Below, in pieces: positions 22,788 through 33,619 of a stretch of DNA of 64,000 bases. The stretch spans positions 4,588,001 to 4,652,000 of the forward strand of contig JACAAK010000003.1 of assembly GCA_025093985.1 (NCBI GenBank), given 5' to 3'. The notes beneath the pieces were generated by a model. That model made no database searches, was not told the origin of the DNA, and was given only the letters and a program-made list of their open reading frames with translations. Positions within the stretch are counted from its first letter, which is position 1. Every line of letters starts with the position of its first letter. Source of the stretch: Calvatia gigantea. Lineage: Eukaryota > Basidiomycota > Agaricomycetes > Agaricales > Lycoperdaceae. The position numbers and the translations under genes were made by a program.

Positions 22788-23882
22788 ACAACCGAATATA
22801 CTGTACCACTGCAACAAGCCTCTCGTCACTGTAACGATCGACATACACGTTGACTGGCCTCACGTTCGGCTTCTTCTCTTTCCTTTTCTTCTGTGTTATG
22901 CCCTCGCCCCCCCTTTCTCGTCCCTGTATTCTGTATGATTTAATATTGCTCGTCAGCGATCCATGGTCCGCCTTCACTCTTCGTAATACGCGTTCATTCT
23001 CCGTGGTCATGAAAACATGGCTGGTTATACCTCTTCCCTGTCGCACTTATACGCGCGCGTCGTCGGGGCCCAGTCATTTATCATCGTCACCTCCTTTCGT
23101 GCTATTGTATTTGTACGTATGATAATACGGGTGGAAATTCTTTCGTATACATTTGTGAATTTTGTAGTCGGCTAGAGGGTTGCGATATGGCAATATAGCT
23201 CCTTACGCTACAACTTTACATTATAAATGCGACCAGCTTGGCAAGCTCTCTTATCGATGTGCCCCTTCCAATCTGCACTGGCTGTGGTGGGAGTCTCCAG
23301 GAAGTGTTTCATTGAGGATTGTTGTGAACTGAACTAGGCCAAAGAGTAATCTTTGAGGCAATGATTTTCAAGGTTCGAAGAGACATCCAGGAATAAAAAC
23401 ATGGAAAATATGGAGCATTGTGATTGCCCACAGATACATACATGTACTAAAAAACACATGAACTTGACAGACTACTCACACAGAATACAGACAAAGACTA
23501 GTCCGGACTAGGAGATGTACGAATAACTATACTCGAACAAATTGTTCAGAGGGGTAGGCACAAGAGGAAAATGCCTTTAAGTCATAAATAAATCGTTACG
23601 TGAATGTTAATGTAGTGTCCGATGAATGATATGATAAGTCACGGAAGCTTTTAAAAAAGAGATGGGTGAATTGCGACGTGGAAGGCCGGAGGTGCATTGG
23701 GAATAATTAAATAAAACGGGGGTATAAGAACTGGTATCGCGTATCCCAAGGGCGGATTAAAGGGGAAATATGACCGCAGGGATGTCTGCGGATTCAGCGC
23801 CTATTGGGCGCGTGCGCAGACCCTCCGGTAGAGTGCACCGGTCTCGGGGTCTTCCTCATCTGCTGCGCGGAGGAACGCAGGG
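22788..23882. other. intergenic, nothing recognised
   Basis: 3' flank of H3, then AT-rich sequence with no conserved frame. Confidence 0.6.
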
Positions 23883-24110
23883 TCACAGTGAACCCCGGTG
23901 GTCGACTGTCCCCCCTGTAGGGAGGGCCCAATGCGACGTCGTTGTCGTCATTGCTGCTGCAGCTGTTTGGAATGGGCTAGTGGTAAGAGACTGGTTTTGT
24001 GTGTGAGAAGGAAGGTATTTACCTCTGGCCTTGACAGCAACCGGCAAAGGAGAGGCCGCTACAAAAGCGGAAAGGGTTGCGAGAGTGAAAAATACGGTGG
24101 TGAATCGCAT
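23883..24110 (-). CDS. small secreted peptide (putative)
   Basis: ATG at 24110 opens MRFTTVFFTLATLSAFVAA followed by SPLPVAVKAR, a clear signal peptide with an AxA cleavage site. A GTAAAT donor ends exon 1 at 24023 and an acceptor near 23963 (CCAAACAG) starts a Thr/Ala-rich exon that stops at 23883, giving about 55 residues. If another frame is used after the acceptor, the protein runs on to about 23797 with a basic, Pro-rich end. No cysteine pattern or known family was seen. It is supported only by the signal peptide and one plausible intron. Confidence 0.45.
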   Translation of the reverse strand: MRFTTVFFTLATLSAFVAASPLPVAVKARGKYLPSHTQNQSLTTSPFQTAAAAMTTTTSHWALPTGGTVDHRGSL

Positions 24111-25697
24111 TGTGTGTTCTGTTAAGTGGCTTGGTGTAGTAAGTAGCTTTGGTAGGTTTCGTTGGATGACTCCCTGAGACAAAATGCTAGGACTTTATAT
24201 ACCTCGAACCGAGCTCTGAGCGGGGTGGCGGTTGCACCCTTCATAGGAAGACATACTTGATTCAGAATGCGCAGGAATCAACGTGACTCAGTTGGAATGG
24301 GCAATTGCGGGGGAGGCGCTGTTCAAACCTGTGATACATAACCTGATGTCCCGATGGTAGGTAGCGGATATATGCGTGAGTTTGGCCGACTGGCGGCCCT
24401 AGATAGTCTTAAATCCCTTCTTTACAACAGAAGACCAGAGACAAAACAGCAATACGAGAAGAGAACAAAGAGCTCATGAGTAACAGCCGACGAAAGACCA
24501 TGGGTTACTGAAACAGGGAATAGCGATGGGTTGGCCGTTCCGCCACCTGTAGCATATGTCCAAGGCCGTCTCACACTCGTTGTCGGACTGCTACATAGTC
24601 GGTAGTGTCAATCCTTGCGTCTCAGCGTTATTAGTTTCCATTCTGATAGACCGTCAGAGCCTACCGGAGTCATCCAGAATCATTTTGAGCCGGTGCGCGA
24701 TTGAGTTGACGACGCAGCAGGTTCGCACTGCCTTAAATAAGAAGATGACTGGGATTCGCCGGAACAGGTAGAGGGAGTACTTTGATTACTCATTCATCGT
24801 TTCGTCGAGGTTGCAGAGCTGTTGAGATACCCAAGACTCGGACACGAAGAGCCGCAAGAGGTACAATTGCGGCGAGAAAACACGCCCAACAACGGCGGGC
24901 TGTCCCCGTCCAGCGCACAGCCTCCGAACCATGATACGCTGAGGATAAATCAATATCAATATTGTCCTTAGGGGGGTGACAAGATACTGTTGAGCTTGCT
25001 AGGGCCTTCTGACTTCCTTAAGCAACTCGGGAGCATATAGTACGAAGTTCGATTGTAGGTTGCGCCTTGCTTCTGAAATTGGAATGGCTTTTTTGTAGGA
25101 CGTCATGTTGAGCGCAGAAGGTCCAGAGGAGATACTTTGTTCCTGGCTGAAACTGCGTACCAAAGAGGGGCGGTACAACAGAGGGTGATGGGCGGGAAGT
25201 AGGATTGTTGGGGATTAAACGCCAGACCAAAACTGCGACAATCGGCCCTGGTCAGACGATGACTCAGCTGTTTGAACGGTGACGTCAACCACAGGAGCAC
25301 CCGAACCCAAATTTGGTGTTTCAAGATAGCAGTTGCTAGATCTCACCTGCATAAGACGTAACTCCCAGCCTGCATAGACAGTGCCAATATATTTTCTAAC
25401 AATGTACATTTAAAGCTGAGTAAACACGCCTCGTAGCCTCCTCGTTCCTCTGCCCACTATCATGTTGAACCCGAACTTGAAGCAATTCACAAGGGAAACT
25501 GGGCAACTACTTTGCACAAAGGTTGGGATCGGTGCATACAGCATCAGAGTATCTATTAGAATGAACACATCAGAAGAGCTGACAAGGTCATAATCGTAGC
25601 CAAGTCCATTGATTCAGGAATGGCCGCCCAGGTATAAACAAGTGACGTTATTCTCGTCAGGTCATGGGTATGAATGTAATAAAGACGTTGGACCTGT
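24111..25697. other. intergenic, nothing recognised
   Basis: Several short frames, none with a recognisable domain. The first ~100 bases upstream of 24110 contain a TATATAAAG-type box (about 24192-24200, read on the minus strand), probably the promoter of the secreted peptide. Confidence 0.5.
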
Positions 25698-26892
25698 CTA
25701 GTTCCTTAGACAGCGGCTATTCAATATGCTACTTTTCCTACTACCATCATCGCGTTCCGCCCTTCCTACATCAATCACTTCGTTATTTGGCGGAGGCTCG
25801 GGTGTTTCATTTATCAACATGCTTTCGGTTGCCATTATCCTCTGTCTATCCCAGGCGTGACCACCAGCCATCCTCAGAATAATCAACTGAGGACAAATGC
25901 ACTGTTCGAAAGAGCAGAACAATATCAGATGGTGTTTTGATACAAGATGTTTTGTACTTGCCGTCAATTTCGCCCAGACTTGGCCGAACGCAATCGACGT
26001 CTGGCTCCCCGTCGCAAAAGGTACAAGGAACATTATTCCAGCTAAACTATAAAGGGCGGCGGATTCAACGAAGACAGCGGCAAGCTTGGTGTATGGTTTT
26101 TGGGACTCAGTTGTCTCAGCCGTTCTGTTGAGGGCACCGGTGAGGCGGCGGAGGCGGACATATATCAAAATCGTGAGGACGATGTTAAGCCCGATCGTGA
26201 TCGCATAGTATGGCGTGCCGAAGTTGATGCTCTTTCCACCAAAGAAGTTGCCTCCAGGTTTTCCAGCGACAATCAGCTGAATGATGGCCAATGCTGTGAT
26301 GACCTTGTTAGATAGGAATAGGCTCAAACAGATCGTTGTTGGGTTGACTAACCAAATGCTGTCAGGTAGGCCAATACAGGGATAATCATAACCAGCCAAT
26401 TAGGGCCCCAAAAAACGAAGAGGCGATAGAGCTGTTCGCGTAGTGTCAATGCCACCGCCAAGGCTTTTTGAAGTGAACGTACCAGGAATGCATCGCCCAT
26501 AAATATCAAGGCAACAACCGAAGTAGAACCCAAAGTCTGATACCAGACAGAAGTTTGAGTTGCGAAAAAACTGGGGCACACTGCCAGGTAGTTCTCTGCC
26601 CTCTATCCACATGAGCTCCCCCCAAACAGCGTTACAGGCGATATCGACGGTCAGCAGGACCAGGGCTATCGTGCTATATGCAGCACAGAACAACCTGATT
26701 TGCGAGGTTCCGGTCTTGTGCTTCCCAAGCTTTCGGATTGTTAAGAAATACAAGAAGAGCTCGAGTCCTGATTGTATCCATGTCAGTACAGATTCACTGT
26801 AGCATCGCAGGACAGCTACCATAAAGTATTCCGCTCATGTAGTTGCCAATGTAGTAGGCATGTTCAAACACCCTGATTGGATTTCCTACCAT
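25698..26892 (-). CDS. multi-pass membrane protein (fungal 7-TM type)
   Basis: Resembles the expanded basidiomycete integral membrane proteins of unknown function with about seven helices (DUF6533/6534-like). ATG 26892 encodes VFEHAYYIGNYMSGILYG, spliced at 26820/26767 to LELFLYFLTIRKLGK. Further helices are STIALVLLTVDIACNAV, LGSTSVVALIFMGDAFLV, NWLVMIIPVLAYL, ITALAIIQLIVAG, then the family-like loop GGNFFGGKSINFGTPYYAIT, LNIVLTILIYVRLRRL and AALYSLAGIMFLVPFA, then PQLIILRMAGGHAW. The C-tail is polar. The frame shifts at an A6 run on the plus strand (26565-26570), where five would restore it, and a junction near 26350 is unresolved. One intron (after AKLT, about 26000) starts with GCAAGT. 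It could be intact apart from a homopolymer error. Confidence 0.65.
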
Positions 26893-27595
26893 TTCGAAGA
26901 AGATATCGGGAAGGACGAGAGAAATCCGGGTTCCCCACAGGACACTTGCTCGTGCACCTCGCCTATATATCGGTCAAGAGGTCATTTGTGGGGAAGCAAA
27001 GAAGAAAATAAGGTGTTTGTGCGCCATGTTCGCAGTTTTGTCAGTTCATCAGAAGGATATTGGGTAACCAACGAGGAGAGAAAGCATGCTCGTATCAGGA
27101 ACGAGCTATTCTAAGAATATACGGCTCGCCATTGGGCTCCGGCCTGGTACTGATCCCATCTTCGACGTTGCGCAGTCATTGCGGGCGCTGTTACAGATGC
27201 GCATAAATCATTTGTCGTTAAAATTTCAGACCGAAGTACGGATATAAGGTAAGCGATTCAGGCCCCGCTTTACATCCGTGAATTCATTTAAATCGAGTGT
27301 TACTCCGAAATTGAAGATCTGCGGGTCAAGAGGTGCAGTTGTGGGTGAGCCGCAGTTTGTGAAAGGGACAACGCGTGAAATGAACCAAGGCTAAAACGTG
27401 AGCGTCCTTCACCTTAGTTACCTACAAGCATATGTCTTTCTCATGCTGTGTCGGGCCTTTGCTAACGGGCGGTAGTTTTTCATCAGACTAATGCCAAGGA
27501 CATCATTTCTGATGATTCATCAATGGACGTGAACTCGAAACTCATTCTTGAGAAGTGCCGACGTCAAGCTTACAGGGAAACTACCTTGGTCGAAT
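26893..27595. other. intergenic, nothing recognised
   Basis: Between the membrane protein promoter and the 3' end of the GH28 gene. No conserved frame. Confidence 0.55.
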
Positions 27596-29880
27596 TTATA
27601 GACTTGCCCTTGTGCGAATGAAAAGACCATCCCAACACTTGAATCCAACATCATTGGTGACCTAGCGAAACTTAGGGCGGCGGTCCGCAGTAAGCGAGTT
27701 AAAAGGCACTCACGGTGGCAGGGTCGCACATAACTTCGACAGGAGCGCCAGTCTTAGTCTCGGCGAAAATCTTCTCCGCGCGGATGTTAGTAGCTGGGCA
27801 TTCATAAATCAATAAGATTGAGGGCCCATCAACGAGGAGCAGGTGCGTACCTGTGTTTGGATAGAGGTCGAAAATGACAACTTCTTTCCCAGTTGCTCCC
27901 GGAACAAAATACCTGAGGAAGGTTCAGCGAACGAAGTTACAATTTTCCTTACTGACGTACCAACAAGGGTCCGTAACACAGGAACCTTCAACAAAGGGAG
28001 TACTACGAGGGACGAGGGGAAGGGGTTGAGTTTCGCGACAGTTGACTGTCTTTCGAGAGTACCCACTCTTTGATTTCTCCTACGAAATTCTCGAACAGGA
28101 AATCTTCGACGTGGGTATTGTTTGGGCTGGTAATATTGGGTCGTGGGCCGACCTAAACAAACACATGAGACAGCTTCTCTCTCTAGAGATGACAAGACGT
28201 GCATTTTGATCCCAGTAGCTGTGGAGAGTGAATCAAAGACTGTTAAATAATCAAAGAATCATTGACTTACTTTTGGGTGACGTAGATCTGAGGGAATAAA
28301 GAATAAGAAACAAGGGGGCTGGGATAGCGATCCACATGCTCACAGGGAATGGCACGTCGTGGAATGCGATGTTCCTCCAAGTGATACTGAGAGCAGAATT
28401 AGAGAACACTGTATAAGTGAAATCCAGAACGCACTTTCGCGCAAAGCCATTCCCTCCGGTCCAGCTCTTGAAACGCGCTCCATAGAGGGAGTTGACCTAC
28501 AAACTGGATTCAACCTGGCGGGAGAGAGACAAAGGTACAAGGACTCTCACCATGACAACGTTGTCGATCCTTAAGGTTTGGAGGTTTGCGTCAGTCCTGC
28601 GGTGTGGCGGGATCTTGGAACTACGGAATACTCACAAAACATTTTGGACATTAGCAACTTGTCCACCTTTGCCTAACGAACCAATGGATAGACCATGACC
28701 GCCCTCGCAATAGGCGTCCCTACGCTGTGACTGAGGAAAAGCCCTTGTGTATCAATACTGATATTTACCTGAAGACAATATCTTTGGCGCCACTTCCGAC
28801 AGTGAGACAATCATCCCCGTTTTGTATAATATTTTTCTCGAACAACATGTTAGTGCCTCCGGCAGAGAATCCTAACAATTGAGGGCGTTAGGTGGTAGCG
28901 GAAAGCTGCCAAAGTCGCTGACCATCGCTGTCGAAGGTGTAATCTGAGTCGGCAAGGAATGGTAAAACTCGAAAAAAACACGTACGTATTGAAAGGGAAG
29001 CCCTGCAAGATTATCAGTCGCCCGATATTGGTTCGATAGAAACATTAGTGCTTACATCGCTGTCCGAAAGTGAATGAATGCGATTATTGAATGCGTGGAG
29101 ATTCACAGATCCACCGGTCGCGAAGTTCCAAGCAATGGACTATGGCACTATCAGCTCAGCTGATATAAGACGGACGCAGTTGTCTTTGACCTTCCAAATC
29201 TTAATGTCTCGAATTACACCGTTGGTGATTTTACCAAAGTTGATACCATGGGGACGATTATCGAGGATACCGGCATCCCACCACTAAGAAAATATATGGT
29301 TTGGTATCGGATAATGCTGGAGGAACGGGACGCACGGCTTGCCCGTGTCCATCAATCCAGCCCCATCGAGGATCTGTTGTACCCCGCAACGTCACATTGT
29401 TACCTCCGCTGAAGGAGAACCTATTTTCCTGTGGTGAGCGGAGAAACGTGTTTTGCGAAAGGTGGAACGGACCAGTGACCAGGGAAGCTCTGAGTTGCGT
29501 TGTTAGCGCGGTGGCAAAGCAAGGATTCGTTTGACTGTACGTACAGAAGAAGCAACAATTGCTGTGTGTGCGTTTTAGTTCGTGGCTAACATGGAGTGAG
29601 GTTGATCGGTACCTTGTATAGTTGGGATATCCGTTGGGTATGTCAAATTACCTTCGATTACGACCTCCACGTTCTTCAACACGGGAAACTTGATTGGGGT
29701 AAAGATGTTATACGTGATCCCCTTCTGAAATACAATGCTGGAGTCCGCGACTAGGGTAGGCAATGCTGCTACCAGCGCAGGGGTGTCGTCCTGGCCGGGT
29801 GAATGTGGGACGACAAACGTGTTCCAGGCAGCAGCAGCAGATATGAGTATCGTCTGCAAAAAAAACTTAGAGGAGTGCAT
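27596..29880 (-). CDS. glycoside hydrolase family 28 (pectin/rhamnogalacturonan type)
   Basis: Secreted enzyme that cleaves galacturonan-type pectin. Start ATG 29880 gives a signal peptide (MHSSKFFLQTILISAAAA). Many short exons follow. GH28 hallmarks in order: WGWIDGHGQA; RPHGINFGKITNGVIRDIKI; SIAWNFATGG; FNNRIHSLSDSD; NTDG, assembled over a 5-base exon (CGATG, about 28928-28932); NGDDCLTVGSGAKDI; CEGGHGLSIGSLGKGG; ARFKSWTGG. These supply the catalytic Asp residues (NTDG, GDD), the His of GHG and a basic RFK. The C-terminal part ends VEVMCDPATVTNDVGFKCWD and the stop is at 27596. Exon 1 to exon 2 (about 29613 to 29470) could not be joined cleanly, so a base may be missing there. Expected length is about 430 residues. 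Basidiomycete relatives are annotated exo-polygalacturonase or rhamnogalacturonase; the substrate is not decided here. Confidence 0.85.
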
Positions 29881-30697
29881 GATGACGAGGAGGGAATTCT
29901 CTCACCCCAGACTTCGAACGAAGGTGTTTTTATTTCTTCACTTTGGCGACGCTAAAACTTCGGTGAATGGAAGTAAGGAGGCGTAGCTTTCACCGTTTAA
30001 CGGCACACGGGAAAAGATGGTTCAGGTGGAGAATGATAGATTCTGTTACCACTAAAGGCGGGCCGTGACGGGTCTTTGTAAGATAAGAAAATGGAATATA
30101 GGAACCATCGTGGGTCTTCCCAGCATGTCCTGCTCCCTGGCGCACGAAGGATCATCGGATCGTTGTTGGGGGGTTGTTGCCGGCCCGGGGCGGCCCGTGG
30201 GTCGATGTCCATATGAGCTTGGGATGATCCCAGAAAATTGAATTAAGGTTACAACCACTGAGCAACGAGGTAGAACGACAATAGACGGCAATCTGTGGCT
30301 ACGAAAACGATTAAGATCAAGTCAAGACCCCCGACAATATGGCCTTCGACCCGAAAAGTAGGTATTTGCGGAGCCGAACAAGATTCTGGTTTGCTGCCGG
30401 TTTGTGGCGATACGCGTTAACAGGAAAGGCCCGAACTGTTGAGCCACAACGAAACGCACTAACTAGGAGAGGGTGAAAAGGCCTCGATCAATTTCTAAAG
30501 AGGCAGTCTCTCGAGGCATCTTCTCCACACCGGTCACTATCTGGGAGTCAGCAAGACGTTGCGGAAACGTTATCATCTCAAGGGATCCAGCCACTGGTTA
30601 ATACAAGTTATTTACTGAACGGGGCAACAAACGCGGTAAGCGTTCTATAATCATTAAGGATACATAGTTATGTCGTTCGTCATCGGTGGTGAGGCCG
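29881..30697. other. intergenic, nothing recognised
   Basis: Upstream region of GH28 and 3' flank of the DUF2235 gene. No conserved frame. Confidence 0.55.
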
Positions 30698-32902
30698 TCA
30701 GTCCACCCACTGGACTTTATCGAAGTTGATTCTAGATTTTGGCTTGTAGTTGGATGCCTCCATCCTCATCTTGACTGAACGGTGTATTTTGACTCCTTCG
30801 GTTGCTTGTTTGGGTATAACACGACCCCGTCCGCGGTTGATACTGAGCCACGGCTTAGATATTAACGTGAGAAAAAAGGCGAATGGTACGTACGATAGCT
30901 TGGATGTCCAAGTGTCATCATCCTTCTGGAATCGAATTTTTTGAGGTACGAACTCCAGGATCCACCAAGTCTTCCCAATTTTGAGCATGTCGTTAATGGG
31001 TGACCTAGATGTCCGCAAGTTCTTCTTCCTCTTCGTTTACAAACTGAGTTGTCTTCCTCAACCATGCCATTCTCATCAAGGACGTTGAGAAACGGCCGCG
31101 TGTCCGGCGGGGCGTTTCCGGAGTACTGCGAAACAGGGGGTGGGCGGGGTTTAACCTCAGGCCATAAGGTGTCAGGGTCCATTCCAATAAATTTGAACAT
31201 CTTGCGGTCGAACATGATACCTGTGTTTAGCTTAAAGCATTCCCGCACCATCCAGCGAAGTGAAATACGGGCAAGGCTATTCCGGACTTCATTTTTCACT
31301 GCACCCCCACCAACATCTAGAAAAGTGACAGGATAAGGCGGCAAGATGTGCCTGAGATAGCTGGGAGAATTACCGCAATGACAGCCGGCGAACCAGACTT
31401 CTTCGACATCGGTCAAGTGTTGACCGCCTTGAGTGTACTGTCGTTCCAATTCACGCAGTGTTTTTTCGCGGTGGGGTTTCTTCCTCTGTGAAGTGCGTCT
31501 ATTTTGGCCCCATTTAAGGCCGAGAGCCACTTCCTCTGGTGTTGGGCGGTTAAAGAAGTTAGGTTTGAAGCGCACTCGGTGTTCATCAAGGGCAAGGGCT
31601 TGACGAAAGTGCTTCACGTGAGTATTGGAGGTCGTAAATGGCAATCGTTTCGGGATTACGCCAACAGAGCCAACAGTGTCCCTATGAAGATTAGTTAGGA
31701 ACACACTTCAATCTGCCAAAAATTATGACACTCTCACCAGACTGCGAGCAGTTCGATGTCAACGTCAATTGAGAAGGCTTTCTTGAAAGCTGCGCTTTGT
31801 CTCCACCCAGTTTCATCCTGGCGCGAGTACATCTTGTAGGCAAAAGGAACTTGTTGATGGTTTGATTTCGGGAGAAGTCCGACCTAATTACTCCACTTAG
31901 TTTCTATTGACGTGTGATCCCTGTAAAGTGCAACGAACCTTGTGAATCCTGGCCAATGGTGCAGATTTGGTCAGCGGAGTTTCTGACACGACAAGGCACC
32001 AGCTCACATCCCAGCCAATGCGCGAGCAGTATCTGAGCGTCAATCAGCTACTGGTGATAGATGGAATCGAGAACCTACTCACATGCTCCTCGAGAGAAGC
32101 CTGTGGTCATCAAAAATATGTCAATCAAAGTAAATCGAACCTTGTTCGGGAAAAACATACCAAAAAGGAAAATCCTATCGCCGTACTGGTCTGAGTATAC
32201 TTAGTCAACCCTGTGCTGCAGAGATGAAACTGATACTCACAATTTTGCATGAGGAACTCGTAGCCACCTGGAGAATTTTTAACTGAGAAGCCAAAAATTT
32301 ATGAAGCACTCCGACCCACTCATAACATGTGCGTTCAGGTGTACACCAATCATGGAGTCAAGCGCCCTGTGTACTTTAGCCATCATGGGTTTGGCAATTT
32401 GGGGGATTGTATAGGTCCCGATCCCAGCCTGAAGGGGATGAGCATTTGATCTAGGAACACGTGTAAACGGGCACGTACTTGGTAATATACGAGTTGTTTG
32501 GTGTTGTCATTCTTCTTGAGCAGGGAGACAAAGTTAACAATATTCGAGTTCTACCGGGGCGAGTTGTGGTGTCTGCTGTGGGGTTGAGGTGGAGAGGATA
32601 CTAACATCATCATCAAACTGATCACCTAGAAGGCGTCGAAGGTGAGGTGTAAGTATAGTTGTGCAAGGCTGAGGAGGCTATGAAGATGACTGGCCTGTTC
32701 CGTCAAAGCAGAGAATGAGTGTACGATGTTTATGAGTTGGGGGAATGCTATCGGTATCTCCAAACTCGGAATCGGACTCTGCCCCAGGTGAGATTACCCT
32801 TGGAAAGCCAGGATATGTATCTCCCGCTGCAGTGGCAGTCGAGGAGATGGTCAAGGTTTTCTCGTGACCGCGAGGGGGAGAGCCGTTGAGATGGGTGGAC
32901 AT
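30698..32902 (-). CDS. DUF2235 alpha/beta hydrolase (Tle1-like phospholipase fold)
   Basis: Intracellular hydrolase with the DUF2235 fold, the same fold as bacterial Tle1 phospholipases; substrates in fungi are unknown. ATG 32902 (MSTHLNGSPPRG) leads to HRTLILCFDGTG. Exons then give DQFDDDNSNIVNFVSLLKKN, YYQAGIGTYTIPQIAKP, GYEFLMQN, the nucleophile motif IFLFGFSRGAYTARALAG, VPFAYKMYSRQDETGWRQSA, WDTVGSVGVIPKRLPFTTSN, VWFAGCHC|DVGGGAVKNEV and RWMVRECFKLNTGIMFD. The last part is PINDMLKIGKTWWILEFVPQ, then RGRVIPKQ and VKIHRSVKMR, stop at 30698. The likely catalytic residues are the Ser of GFSRGA, the Asp of WDTV and the His of GCHCD. The first intron starts with GC. Around 31010-31055 the frame changes twice (EEEEELADI lies in a third frame), from small indels. 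Confidence 0.82.
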
Positions 32903-33619
32903 GAGGTAAGAAGGGAAAGGTCGTTCACACTTATGTACTGCGCCAGCGGCGTTTGATATGGCCCCCTTGAGTCCTCGGGAACCGAACAAGTCATAGAAGA
33001 CCGAGAATTCGTGATGCCTACTGAAAAGGTAATGATACCACCCGGTCGCTGTCAAGGGTCACAAATGTCAAAGGTCTAGTTCCCGTCCAGCAATTCAATA
33101 ACGTAAAGTAGCCAGGATTCATAAATTGTAGTTGAAGTATTTGAGGCAAACATCTTTCTGCGGAGGTGAGGAACCGACACGATCCTGCGTTTGTTAATGA
33201 TGTCCTAACGGCGCCAGAAACACATTGGGCAGAACGGAAGGGGAATTGTACGCGTGTTTTTCTGACATACGAGTTGTGTCTTAAAAGCGCTAGTGGTAAA
33301 GAAGTGATGGCTCTGTCCAGATGTAGGCGTCTATTTTGTCGCTCCAGGAATGCGCCGCAGTCAATCTCGATCGTCACGTGACGGTGTTTGTGGCTCCAGT
33401 CCAGACGGACGCTGACATACGCCGATCGTTTATGTGTATCTGCAAAGATAGTTGTCGGTTCTCCCCCAACACCGCCCTCCACCTTCTTATACTTCATGGC
33501 AGAGGAGAATTACTCTTGACTCATTTCATTATTCTCTATCGCTTTTCTCTTACACTGGCGAACTTCCGATTTTATTTGCAAATTCTTCCAGTTGTTCCTT
33601 CACAAGGAGGGAAGGACAC
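32903..33619. promoter_or_regulatory. divergent promoter region
   Basis: 717 bases between the starts of the DUF2235 gene (minus) and the Zn2Cys6 factor (plus). A 159-codon minus-strand frame (33018-33497) crosses it but has no conserved features and probably is chance. Confidence 0.4.

Noticed and set aside
33018..33497. 159-codon minus-strand frame between the DUF2235 and Zn2Cys6 genes
   Set aside because: It occupies the divergent promoter, has no recognisable feature and overlaps the 5' region of the transcription factor.
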